Virus record (IMG/VR): IMGVR_UViG_3300018405_000040
Span: 1-35,150 of that record
Reading direction: 5' to 3' (one strand)
Origin: a virus
Length of the DNA stretch: 35,150 nt
In this document: in pieces, positions 1 through 6,810 of the stretch
Layout of the letters: every line of letters starts with the position of its first letter
Numbering within the stretch: position 1 is the first letter of the stretch
Translations under genes and position numbers: made by a program
Notes under the pieces: generated by a model
Databases searched by the model: none
Seen by the model: the letters and a program-made list of their open reading frames with translations, nothing else
What the model was told of the DNA's origin: nothing

Positions 1-195
1 GCCCGGATCCGGGCCGAGGCCGTCCGCCGTTGCGCGGGGATGGTTGAGGCTGTCCGCCAAGGGCCGCCCCCGGTGGTCTGGTTCGAGCCGGGGGGCCAGC
101 GGCAAGCCGATTTCGATAAAGGGTGGCGCGCGGCAAAAGATCAAATTTGGGCCGAGCTGGTGGCCCTTGGCGTCGCACCGAAGGCGGGCGAGTAA
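1..195 (+). CDS. Hypothetical protein, 5' end cut by the window edge
   Basis: The reading frame is open from the first base to a TAA at 193-195, giving the last 64 residues of a protein. The visible part is rich in Ala, Arg and Trp (it includes VVWFEPGGQ and KGWRAAKDQIW) and looks soluble, probably helical near its end. I recognise no family. The next possible gene starts inside its stop codon (TAATG), as in a phage operon. An overlapping frame at 44-346 gives a basic low-complexity product and is less likely to be real. Confidence is moderate because the start is missing. Confidence 0.5.
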   Translation, partial: ARIRAEAVRRCAGMVEAVRQGPPPVVWFEPGGQRQADFDKGWRAAKDQIWAELVALGVAPKAGE

Positions 196-329
196 TGGCC
201 GCCCAGATCCTCCCCGGGGCATTCCGGGGGCACCTTCCTGTGATGGTGATCGACATCGCCACCGGGACACAAACCGCCGCCGCCAGTTGCCAGCGCTGGG
301 CGCCGGGCTTACTTGGGAAATTGAGGTGA
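195..329 (+). CDS. Small hypothetical protein (44 aa)
   Basis: The ATG at 195-197 overlaps the TAA of the preceding gene, and the frame ends with TGA at 327-329, just before the next gene. The 44-residue product (starting MAAQILPGAF) has a mildly hydrophobic centre (VMVIDIATG) but no clear membrane segment. No recognisable Shine-Dalgarno lies upstream, so translation would depend on coupling to the upstream gene. No family is recognised. It is kept because it fills the space between two better-supported genes without a gap; it could be spurious. Confidence 0.38.
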   Translation: MAAQILPGAFRGHLPVMVIDIATGTQTAAASCQRWAPGLLGKLR

Positions 330-333
330 TGAC

Positions 334-1044
334 ATGCAAGGTTTAAACACAGAGATCCGGGTCGAACAGCCCTATTTCGTTGGCGCGGCCTTGCGCCTGG
401 ATGGCCCTATCAGTCTGGGCGCCCGCTGGGCCTTGTCTGGTCCGCCTGTCATGCTCGAGCACCTGGGCGGCTATCAGGCGGTGATCGATGCAGCGGGGGC
501 AGACGTCCCGGCCCCTGGCCCATCGCGTGGGCTCAAAGCGTGGCCGACATGGGCAACCCTGGAGGAGGCCGAGGCCGAGATCCCCCGGATGCTGCGCGGG
601 GCCCGTGTCCTGGCCCTGCCATATGATCGCTTGCTGGATCGTGCGCGGACCGCTGGCGACCTGGACGCGCCCACGCTGGGGGTTTATGGCTCGATATGTG
701 GTAGCCGCGCCGATCTTTATTATGGGGATCACCGTCCTGTAACCGCTTTACCTTATATCGGGCGGGCGTCGAGGGTATTATCCGTCGACGTGGATCACTT
801 GGGCGAAACCTTGCCGATGATTGGCCGGCACGGCACGGTTTTCATATATTGCGACGATGAAAACGAGCTGGCCGATATGTGGAAAGAAGTGTACGAACAG
901 GGGGCCGTTTATATATCGTCGCGCTCTGGTCCTAATGGTGGTTTCATGCTGGCCGCGATGATCTCGCATAGCCGGGCGGCCTTGAAACTTTGTCAAGTTT
1001 GGGCCGGGCTTGTGACCCACCATCGATATTTCGAGAGACATTAA
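334..1044 (+). CDS. Hypothetical phage protein (236 aa)
   Basis: The start at 334 is preceded by a good AGGTGA ribosome binding site and the frame ends with TAA directly before the next ATG. The protein appears soluble. Its first half is Pro/Gly/Ala rich. The second half, from about residue 140, has regular alternating hydrophobic stretches (LSVDVDHLGE, GTVFIYCDDENEL, GAVYISSRSGPNGG), suggesting a small alpha/beta fold. Codons in the second half are slightly richer in A and T than in the first. I do not recognise the family. It probably forms one transcription unit with its neighbours, ending at the terminator at 1377-1400. Confidence 0.65.
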   Translation: MQGLNTEIRVEQPYFVGAALRLDGPISLGARWALSGPPVMLEHLGGYQAVIDAAGADVPAPGPSRGLKAWPTWATLEEAEAEIPRMLRGARVLALPYDRLLDRARTAGDLDAPTLGVYGSICGSRADLYYGDHRPVTALPYIGRASRVLSVDVDHLGETLPMIGRHGTVFIYCDDENELADMWKEVYEQGAVYISSRSGPNGGFMLAAMISHSRAALKLCQVWAGLVTHHRYFERH

Positions 1045-1371
1045 ATGGTCTGCCCAATATGCCTGGAGGCCGCCGCATCAAACCCGGATTTTAGTAATTG
1101 GGCCGTCGCCCATGGGCTGGGGTTCGATTATTATCAATCGGTGTTTGATAGCGGTCTGGAATATTGGACGGACAGTGACGATGATTTCGCAAACTGGCGG
1201 GATCTTAAATACTTGGGCGGCGGGTCAATACCGCTAGACAAGCGCCTGGACTATTTGACCGCTCGCAATATCCTGGCCGCCAAGGTGGTCCGCTACTGGG
1301 GCGCCTATCGCCTGGACGTTCCCCCCGAATCCAGCACGGGCCGATCCCTGACGTGTGATTGCGACCTGTGA
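1045..1371 (+). CDS. Hypothetical protein with N-terminal CxxC (108 aa)
   Basis: The ATG follows the previous TAA with no gap, with only a weak GAGAG upstream, so translational coupling is likely. The product begins MVCPICLEAA and ends in TCDCDL, so there is a CPIC pair near the N-terminus and a CDC pair at the C-terminus. Together these could hold a metal ion, although the spacing does not match a zinc finger I know. The middle is acidic and aromatic (GLEYWTDSDDDFANWRDL). It is the last gene before a strong terminator. Function unknown. Confidence 0.65.
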   Translation: MVCPICLEAAASNPDFSNWAVAHGLGFDYYQSVFDSGLEYWTDSDDDFANWRDLKYLGGGSIPLDKRLDYLTARNILAAKVVRYWGAYRLDVPPESSTGRSLTCDCDL

Positions 1372-1376
1372 CCCCG

Positions 1377-1400
1377 ACCCGCCGAAAGGCGGGTTTTTTC
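1377..1400 (+). terminator. Rho-independent terminator of the left operon
   Basis: A 7-bp stem (ACCCGCC with GGCGGGT) closed by a GAAA tetraloop is followed by a T-run, five bases after the stop of the 108-aa gene. It ends the left plus-strand unit before the convergent minus-strand gene. The 160 bases between here and 1564 hold nothing else I can support. Confidence 0.88.
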
Positions 1401-1563
1401 GTTTCTGACGTCCCCCCAGCACGACCCCAGCTTGCGAATGCCCCAAATCCGGCCCCTGTAGCCCCTCCCTGCTCGTTCGACGCCCCTACCCTGTACCACC
1501 CTATATGGATCGCGGTCCGCGCTGCTGTGCGCGATTCTGGGCGGCTTCCTGGCGATGCGGTGA

Positions 1564-2319
1564 TCACAGGGGATCCCATGGCGTGACAGTCGGGATCCCG
1601 TTGTCAAAGCGATAGGCCGAATCCGGCGCGTGGCCCTTGCGTGGCCCGTGATACCAGCACACCGCCAGTAGGTTGCCCGGTTCGGGCAGCGCGTCAGGAT
1701 CCCGCCGGACAATCCAGGGGTCGTGAAGCGCCAGCCCGCAATAAGCGCACCGCCGCCCCTGGCTGGCCAGTAGGGCGCGGATGTCATCCGCCGTCGTGCT
1801 GGCCCCCAGTCGCTGGTATTTCTTGGCCCTGGTGTGAAACCAGTCCGCCCGCTTGCGCGGCATGGGGCCAATGCCGAAAGCCCCCTGGTATGCCAGTTCG
1901 GCGCGGTGGCGCTTCATGGCTTCGGCATTGGCCCGGTATTGCCGCCACTGGGTATGTTTGGCGCGGGCGTCCGGGGTCAGTTTCGCCAGCCAGCGGCGGC
2001 GGCGGATCCTGGCGGCCTCAGCTTGCTGGTGGGGGAGCAACTTCGAGCGACGACGACGGGCGGCCAGCTCATCACGCTGGGCGGGGGTCAAGCGGGTGGC
2101 CCCGGTGGCGTAGGCCTGGATCAGGGCGTCGACTACCCCGGGGCGCTTGTCTGCCCAGGCGGTCAGGGTCTGGGCACAAACCCCGGTCACTAGGGCAAGT
2201 TCGGGGATGCGGATCCCTGCACGTAGGGTCAGGGCGTACAGCGTGGATCGGCGCGGCAAGACCGGCGCGGCAGGGGGATCAAAGGGGCTAGGGTCTGGCC
2301 GCCTAACATGGGGTTGCAT
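1564..2319 (-). CDS. HTH and degenerate HNH/zinc-finger protein (251 aa)
   Basis: This is the only minus-strand gene. I chose the ATG at 2317-2319 because AGGTGA lies just upstream and a sigma70-like promoter sits a further 50 bp away; longer versions begin with low-complexity sequence. Residues about 25-65 look like a helix-turn-helix (IPELALVTGVCAQTLTAW). A very basic linker follows, rich in RRRR, KR and WR motifs. The C-terminal part has CAYC and then GNLLAVCWYHGPRKGH, that is CxxC followed by CxxH with the NLL..C spacing of HNH treble-clef nucleases. The usual DHI.P motif is not evident, although a histidine sits in ALHDPW. It may be a free-standing endonuclease gene or a zinc-dependent DNA-binding regulator. 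Confidence 0.75.
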   Translation of the reverse strand: MQPHVRRPDPSPFDPPAAPVLPRRSTLYALTLRAGIRIPELALVTGVCAQTLTAWADKRPGVVDALIQAYATGATRLTPAQRDELAARRRRSKLLPHQQAEAARIRRRRWLAKLTPDARAKHTQWRQYRANAEAMKRHRAELAYQGAFGIGPMPRKRADWFHTRAKKYQRLGASTTADDIRALLASQGRRCAYCGLALHDPWIVRRDPDALPEPGNLLAVCWYHGPRKGHAPDSAYRFDNGIPTVTPWDPL

Positions 2320-2369
2320 GGTGTCACCTGGATTGTGATGCGTCGGGGTAGCGGGGCTACGGATGGCCC

Positions 2370-2398
2370 ATGATAAGCATCTAGCCCAGGCGTGGCAA
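2370..2398 (-). promoter_or_regulatory. Sigma70-like promoter for the HTH/HNH gene
   Basis: On the minus strand, TTGCCA (2398-2393) and TATCAT (2375-2370) are separated by exactly 17 bp, each a close match to the sigma70 consensus. Transcription would start near 2363 and give a leader of about 45 bases before the ATG at 2319. A GATAAG motif, repeated upstream of the primase gene, overlaps the -10 element. Confidence 0.6.
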
Positions 2399-2663
2399 GG
2401 GATGCAGCGCGACGGGGCGGGGGCGCGGCGGTGCGACCGGGCGACCGGGCGAACGGGTCCCATCTGAGCCTTTTCGAGGGGTGCGGGGGCGCAGACTCGC
2501 GAGCTCGGACTACTTGCGAGATCCCGCATAGCGCCTCAAAAGGTTTTAATATCAACCACTTACGAGGGCGGCCCGGCCGTGTCGATTTTCTCGTTCGGCC
2601 AGGGGTTGGGCCTGAATTGGCTGGATGTTTTTCTAGGCACCTATCAAGGCAGTCGGTAAGTCA

Positions 2664-2693
2664 TTGAAACACAACGGAATACCCCTATATATT
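2664..2693 (+). promoter_or_regulatory. Candidate plus-strand promoter in the AT-rich island
   Basis: TTGAAA at 2664-2669 and TATATT at 2688-2693 are 18 bp apart. The hexamers fit sigma70, but the nearest downstream gene start is 640 bases away, so it would make a long leader or a non-coding transcript. AT-rich sequence gives such matches easily, hence the low confidence. Confidence 0.25.
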
Positions 2694-2714
2694 GTCTGAT
2701 TGTCTTATTGTCTT
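2691..2714. repeat. Three tandem 8-bp units (ATTGTCTG, ATTGTCTT, ATTGTCTT)
   Basis: Three adjacent copies of ATTGTCTK sit in the most AT-rich part of the intergenic region, followed by TAATAAATCC and an alternating TATATACATGTGTGTG stretch. The arrangement resembles a DNA-unwinding element or short iterons, though three 8-bp units is a small array. Confidence 0.6.
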
Positions 2715-2914
2715 AATAAATCCATATATACATGTGTGTGTGCCCGTGTGTGCGCTCGTCCCGCACATGTGTTTGATTTTCCGACGATCAGCCAAGCCAC
2801 AAATCGCCTCTTTTACCACTGGAAACAAGGACTTAAAACTGTCTGCAATCAAGACACCCCCAAAAACCGCGATTTTTCAGCGAAAAACCAACAACGCTGG
2901 CCGACGACGGCACT

Positions 2915-2973
2915 GTGACACCCGGATCCGCGTGTCACTTTTGCCGCTCGTGCGCCCGGATCCGCGTGTCACT
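2915..2973. promoter_or_regulatory. 24-bp near-palindrome and a 19-bp direct repeat; operator-like
   Basis: At 2915-2938 the arms GTGACAC and GTGTCAC flank a CGGATCCG core, with one mismatched base pair on either side of the core. Its right part, the 19-mer CCCGGATCCGCGTGTCACT, occurs at 2921-2939 and again exactly at 2955-2973, 34 bp later (close to three helical turns). The left arm of the second copy is poorly conserved. This is what a dimeric regulator or an initiator binding in tandem would need. A lone GTGTCAC half-site also lies at 2321-2327 in the ribosome binding site of the minus-strand gene. Confidence 0.55.
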
Positions 2974-3151
2974 GCACCCCCTGATCGAAACCCGTTTTCG
3001 CCGCCGAGCAACATGGCAGGGCGACCAATATTTTCTCCCCAGCCCCACCGTACCGCCCCATATGAGGCTGCAAATTCGCCCGAAAAAGGGGGCTATACCG
3101 CCCCAAAACGATCGGGTCTCCGGCCACCAGCATCCGGCCGACCACCGATGT

Positions 3152-3190
3152 TGATAAGAGACGCTTATCGAAGTGTGGGAAATCGATAAG
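3152..3190. promoter_or_regulatory. GATAAG inverted and direct repeats upstream of the primase operon
   Basis: TGATAAG (3152-3158) and CTTATCG (3164-3170) form an inverted repeat with a 5-base spacer, and CGATAAG follows at 3184-3190. More copies lie at 2371-2377, over the -10 of the minus-strand promoter, and just upstream of 3590 (AGATAAG). The pattern suggests an operator for a small regulator such as the DNA-binding protein encoded next door. No clear promoter hexamers were seen between here and 3333. Confidence 0.4.
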
Positions 3191-3332
3191 AAAAACCCAC
3201 TAGACAGGCGTCACGACCGCCCTGTTACCAACGTTCCCGCACGGAATAGCGAGAAACTGTGAGACAAACAGGGCGCCCCGTGGCAATATCAGGCCCGATT
3301 GCCCATCCAGATCTAGACAAGAGGACCCAAAG

Positions 3333-3569
3333 ATGACCGACGAAAGCCTTGACCCGCGAATAGAAGCGATGAAGACCCACCGAATGACCTGCCAGGAAGT
3401 GGCCGACCTCTTCGACGTTCACCGCCCGGCCATTTACCGCTGGATGAAGCAGGAGGAAGGGCCTTTCCCGCAGCCGAAAAAGCGCAGCCCTCGCCGCGTC
3501 TTCTGGTATGAGTACGATGTTCGGAAATGGGCCGAGCAACAGGGCATCACCCTCTCCGACTGCGTGTAA
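3333..3569 (+). CDS. Small AlpA/MerR-type HTH DNA-binding protein (78 aa)
   Basis: The ATG follows AGAGGA by eight bases. Residues 18-38 (MTCQEVADLFDVHRPAIYRWM) form a typical winged-helix-type HTH in which EVADLF..H...IYRW is characteristic of AlpA, excisionase and MerR-like phage regulators. The segment after it (GPFPQPKKRSPRRVFWYEYDVRKWAEQQG) matches the PxP...R..W...DV..W pattern of AlpA proteins. It lies immediately upstream of the primase-helicase gene and downstream of the repeat-rich region, so it probably regulates early transcription or takes part in replication initiation. With no integrase in view, a role as an excisionase is unlikely. Confidence 0.78.
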   Translation: MTDESLDPRIEAMKTHRMTCQEVADLFDVHRPAIYRWMKQEEGPFPQPKKRSPRRVFWYEYDVRKWAEQQGITLSDCV

Positions 3570-3629
3570 TATCTCCATCCCAGATAAGAGGTGACCGCCC
3601 CAAGGCGCGGCACCGACCCGGAGTGTCCA

Positions 3630-6236
3630 ATGACCAATTTTTTCAAGGAAATAGGTGCGCAGCTCATCGATAATGGCTTCCAGATTTTGCCTATCGTGGC
3701 TCATGACGCTGACCATCTATCCGCCGGCAAAGCCCCTGCATTGAAAGGCTGGCGCGAGTACAAACCAGACCATACCGATGTCCCGAAATGGGCCCGCAAG
3801 TACCCAAAAAACGGGATCGGCATCAACACCACGTATAACCCTGCAGTGGACATCGACGTGAAAGACCCGGATGGCGCGCAATATATGCGGACCTGGGTCG
3901 AGAACAACATCGGCCTCGCCCCTGTCCGAGTAGGGAACGCCCCGAAAACATTGCTCCTTTTCACCACGGACACCCCTTTTACTAAGGTGAAGTCGTCGGT
4001 TTGGGTGGAAGAGGACGGCACTGCGAAGGGTAAGCAACATGCCGTTGAGATCCTGGCCGACGGCGAGCAGTTTGTGGCCTATGGTATCCACCCCGACACC
4101 AAGAACCCCTACAAATGGGTGTCCATGGACGAGCCGGCGGACACTCACAGCGAGTTTGACCTGATCAAGCTGACCCTGACGGATGCCCGGGTTATCTGCG
4201 ACGAGTTCGACCGCTGGGCCAGCAAGAATACCAACTGGGTGAAGACTACCCGCCCGATGCGTGGCCGAGAGGCGGGCGGCGTGGATGACTGGGAGGAAGA
4301 CGATGAGGAAGGGATGGACGACACCGATCTTGCCGACGTCGCCCGACTGGTTTGGGAAGGGACCGAGCAAGAGCTGATCGACCTGCTAGACGAGATGCCG
4401 AACGAGGGTGGCTATGACGACTGGATCAGGGTGATCGCCGCCATCAAATCCGCCGAGCCCACCCCGGACGCTTACAAAGAGCTGGCCCGCGCTTGGTCAG
4501 AGAAAAGCGAGCTCCATGACGACATCTACTTCGAGGGTAAATGGGACGGCGGCCAGTTCCGGCGGCAGGTCGGCGATGTAGCGAACCTGAACACCATCGC
4601 CACCACCTGGAAAAAGGACCTGGAGCGGAAGGAGACCACCGAGCGGGTCAAGACCGACATCATCCCGGCTTTCCAGGCGGCCAGGACCATGGAAGAGTGG
4701 ATGGACGCCGCCGCGGCGCTGCGCCAAGCCGAGATCTTCGGGCTGACCCGGGAGATGGCAGAGAAAGCGGCGGTCACAGCCTTCAATGCGATCTCCGAAG
4801 TGAAGATGTCGGCCAAAGAGATCGGCAAGCACCTGAAATTTGACTGGTCACAGACCGAAGCGCCGGCATGGCTGGAGCCCTGGGTCTACCTGGGCGCCCG
4901 CGATGTGATGTTCAACCGCCAGACCGGAGCAGAGCGAACCAGCAAGGCATTCGATAACGAGTTTGCCCCCCTGGCCGCCGAAGCGGGCGCCACGCCCATG
5001 ATATTCGCCCGCAAACTGCGGCCGGTCCCTGCGGTCGAAAACATCGCATACCGCCCCATAATGCACGGCGAAATGCCAGGGAACCGCCGGGGTGAATACC
5101 TGGAAAACGACGACCCCGCCTTCTTCATGGACCGCGGTCGCTGGTACCTCAACTCGTTCGACCCGGCGAGCATTCCTGAGATGCCGGAGGAGATGACCAA
5201 GAAAGACCGGCAGGCCGCCGCCACCGTGGAGCAGTATTTCAACGTCCAGATCCCGGACCCGATCGAGCGAAACCACTTCCTGGACTGGATGAGCTACGTC
5301 ATGCAGAACCCCGGTCACCGCATCAATTACGCGGCGGTGGTCATCGGCGGTGAGGGCTCGGGCAAAACCATCCTCAAGGTGATGGTGGAGCACCTGCTGG
5401 GCCGGCCCAACGTGGAGACGGTATCGAACGAGATCATCCACAAGTCGTTCAACTACTGGGCCGAGGGCGCCATCGTCAAAGTGATCGAGGAGCTATCAGC
5501 AGCAGACGGCGGCGGCGGTTATGACCTCGTCAACAAGTTGAAAGAGCCGATCGCGAACGACACCCTCCACATCGAACGGAAAGGGCGAGATGGTCTGCAG
5601 GTGCACAACACCGCCTCCTGGCTGGCCTACACCAACGACGTGGCAGCCATCCCGGTAGACAGCGGCTCCCGCCGATTCCTGGTAGTCACCTCCAGGTTCC
5701 GGCACCAGGATGAAGTCCTGGCCTACACGGCCGATCACCCGACCTTCTTCTCCGACTTCGAGAAGGCTTTCACCGACCGACCCGGTGCCGTGCGCAAATG
5801 GTTCGCGGACAGGAAGCGAGACCCCGCTTTCAACCCAACCGGCCACGCGCCCGTGACCAACTCGAAAAACGACATGGTCCTGGCCACCCAGTCCAACTTC
5901 ACGCAGACCCTGCTGGAGGCGATCCAGGTAGAGAACATCCCCGGGATCACCGCCGAGCTGATCTGCACCTCGCACATCCACGAGCTCGGCACGGACCTGA
6001 CACCCCGCCGACTGGCCAGGACGATGTCCCAACTGGGCTACTACCCAATCCAGCCCGGGAAACAGACGAAAGTCATGGTCAACGGGGTGCGGGGCACGGT
6101 CTACGCGAAAAACCCGAAAGAGTGGCTGGACGCGGAGAAGCAACCCTGGAACAAGAAGATCTGGGCGCATTTCAAATACCAGATGAAGAAGCTGGAGGAA
6201 GAGGGAAACCACTGGGAGGATGTGGACGACCTGTAA
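3630..6236 (+). CDS. Bifunctional primase-polymerase / SF3-type helicase (868 aa)
   Basis: Probably primes and unwinds DNA at the phage origin. An N-terminal Prim-Pol-like domain shows VDIDVKD at residues 73-79 (metal-binding Asp74 and Asp76) and GIHPDTKNPYKW at 142-153. A PriCT-like stretch follows at about 240-310 (LLDEMPNEGGYDDWIRVIAAIKS). The C-terminal helicase/DUF5906-type ATPase has Walker A GGEGSGKT at 573-580, an acidic Walker B-like VIKVIEELSAAD-type strand (seen as IVKVIEELSAAD) and a TND motif followed by SGSRRFLVV. I chose the ATG at 3630, which has GGAG eight bases upstream; a GTG at 3591 has its only purine-rich stretch too close. The protein ends in the acidic tail WEDVDDL and is followed by a terminator. 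Confidence 0.88.
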   Translation: MTNFFKEIGAQLIDNGFQILPIVAHDADHLSAGKAPALKGWREYKPDHTDVPKWARKYPKNGIGINTTYNPAVDIDVKDPDGAQYMRTWVENNIGLAPVRVGNAPKTLLLFTTDTPFTKVKSSVWVEEDGTAKGKQHAVEILADGEQFVAYGIHPDTKNPYKWVSMDEPADTHSEFDLIKLTLTDARVICDEFDRWASKNTNWVKTTRPMRGREAGGVDDWEEDDEEGMDDTDLADVARLVWEGTEQELIDLLDEMPNEGGYDDWIRVIAAIKSAEPTPDAYKELARAWSEKSELHDDIYFEGKWDGGQFRRQVGDVANLNTIATTWKKDLERKETTERVKTDIIPAFQAARTMEEWMDAAAALRQAEIFGLTREMAEKAAVTAFNAISEVKMSAKEIGKHLKFDWSQTEAPAWLEPWVYLGARDVMFNRQTGAERTSKAFDNEFAPLAAEAGATPMIFARKLRPVPAVENIAYRPIMHGEMPGNRRGEYLENDDPAFFMDRGRWYLNSFDPASIPEMPEEMTKKDRQAAATVEQYFNVQIPDPIERNHFLDWMSYVMQNPGHRINYAAVVIGGEGSGKTILKVMVEHLLGRPNVETVSNEIIHKSFNYWAEGAIVKVIEELSAADGGGGYDLVNKLKEPIANDTLHIERKGRDGLQVHNTASWLAYTNDVAAIPVDSGSRRFLVVTSRFRHQDEVLAYTADHPTFFSDFEKAFTDRPGAVRKWFADRKRDPAFNPTGHAPVTNSKNDMVLATQSNFTQTLLEAIQVENIPGITAELICTSHIHELGTDLTPRRLARTMSQLGYYPIQPGKQTKVMVNGVRGTVYAKNPKEWLDAEKQPWNKKIWAHFKYQMKKLEEEGNHWEDVDDL

Positions 6237-6240
6237 CCGG

Positions 6241-6268
6241 AAAGCCCGCCAAACGGCGGGCTTTTCTG
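6241..6268 (+). terminator. Rho-independent terminator after the primase-helicase
   Basis: AAAGCCCGCC and GGCGGGCTTT form a perfect 10-bp stem around a 4-base loop, ending in TTTTCT. It lies five bases after the stop codon of the primase gene and separates it from the promoter at 6329. Confidence 0.88.
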
Positions 6269-6328
6269 CAGGTACGGCTTGATCCAGAACAGAACGAAGG
6301 TGAAAAGCGTTAAAAAGGGAAAAACAGG

Positions 6329-6357
6329 TTGACGGGTGCGCCGCTCCCAAGTAAATT
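6329..6357 (+). promoter_or_regulatory. Sigma70-like promoter for the replication operon
   Basis: TTGACG (6329-6334) and TAAATT (6352-6357) are separated by exactly 17 bp. It lies between a terminator and the gene at 6407 and gives a leader of about 45 bases. It probably drives the nuclease, ssDNA-binding protein and polymerase genes, and is the best plus-strand promoter in the window. Confidence 0.72.
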
Positions 6358-6406
6358 GGCCCCTGTCGATTAGACATAACCAAACCACAAGCAATCGGAG
6401 AAGACA

Positions 6407-6808
6407 ATGAGCATCACCGTAGAGCAGTATTTCACCCAGTCCCTGGCCAACCAAGCTCGCATCATCGAGCTGCTTTCCGGTGGCGCTGCTGCCGGCGCTG
6501 CTGCAGGTGCGGCTGCCGATACTACCGCCGGCAAGACCACCACCACCAAGGGCAAGACCACCACCACCAAGGGCAAGACCACCTCCAAGCCCAAGATCAG
6601 CAAGTCCCAGGCGGCCGACGCTGTGAACAAGGTCAAGGACACCATCGGCGTCGATGCGGCCAAAGCCCTGATGAAGGAGTTCGGCGTCGCCAAGCTGGCG
6701 ACCATGGAAGACGAGCAGATCGAGCCGATCTACAACGCCGCGATGCAGGCCCTGGCCGACGCTGAAAACGGCGAAGAAGAGGAAGAAGAAGAAGGCGAAG
6801 ACCTGTAA
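6407..6808 (+). CDS. Low-complexity linker protein with acidic tail (133 aa)
   Basis: A GGAG-rich ribosome binding site precedes the ATG. The N-terminal helix (SITVEQYFTQSLANQARIIELLSGG) is followed by a GAAA repeat (residues about 25-37), then by two perfect 21-base copies coding GKTTTTK and a third partial copy. A compact helical domain (SKSQAADAVNKVKDTIGVDAAKALMKEFG..., about 65-120) comes next, and the protein ends in seven Glu then GEDL. The helical part resembles small accessory proteins found beside phage SSB and recombination genes, but I cannot name a family. It is first in the replication operon. The flexible basic linker and acidic tail suggest a protein-protein or SSB-like bridging role (inference). 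Confidence 0.75.
   Translation: MSITVEQYFTQSLANQARIIELLSGGAAAGAAAGAAADTTAGKTTTTKGKTTTTKGKTTSKPKISKSQAADAVNKVKDTIGVDAAKALMKEFGVAKLATMEDEQIEPIYNAAMQALADAENGEEEEEEEGEDL
6482..6583. repeat. In-frame 12-nt and 21-nt tandem repeats
   Basis: Units of about GGCGCTGCTGCC (coding GAAA) from 6482 are followed by two perfect 21-base units at 6530-6550 and 6551-6571, coding GKTTTTK, and a 12-base partial third copy to 6583. All units keep the reading frame of the 133-aa gene and would change its linker length by slippage. Confidence 0.8.
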
Positions 6809-6810
6809 TA

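Larger units (their letters stand above)
2320..3332. other. Repeat-rich intergenic region, possible control or origin region
   Basis: About 1 kb with no convincing gene; the frames across it are low-complexity and lack family motifs. It holds the promoter of the minus-strand gene, an AT-rich island at about 2660-2735 with three tandem ATTGTCT units, an alternating GT stretch flanked by ACATGTG, a near-perfect 24-bp palindrome at 2915 with a partial second copy, two ACCGCCCCA repeats (3052 and 3097), and a GATAAG cluster at 3152-3190. It lies directly upstream of the DNA-binding protein and primase genes. A regulatory or replication-origin role is inference only; I see no DnaA-box array. Confidence 0.45.

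Noticed and set aside
3-14. CCCGGATCCGGG palindrome at the window start
   Set aside because: It is within a coding frame, only 12 bp, and made of common GC-rich codons.
686-742. Short hydrophobic peptide frame (MARYVVAAPIFIMGITVL) inside the 236-aa gene
   Set aside because: Only 18 codons, no convincing ribosome binding site, and out of frame within a longer continuous gene.
2692-3189. Possible plus-strand gene of 165 codons in the intergenic region
   Set aside because: Starts at a TTG inside the ATTGTCT repeats, crosses the palindrome and repeats, and gives a basic low-complexity product.
3225-3716. Minus-strand open frame of 163 codons opposite the AlpA-like gene and primase start
   Set aside because: Overlaps two genes with clear motifs and ribosome binding sites, and its own product shows no domain.
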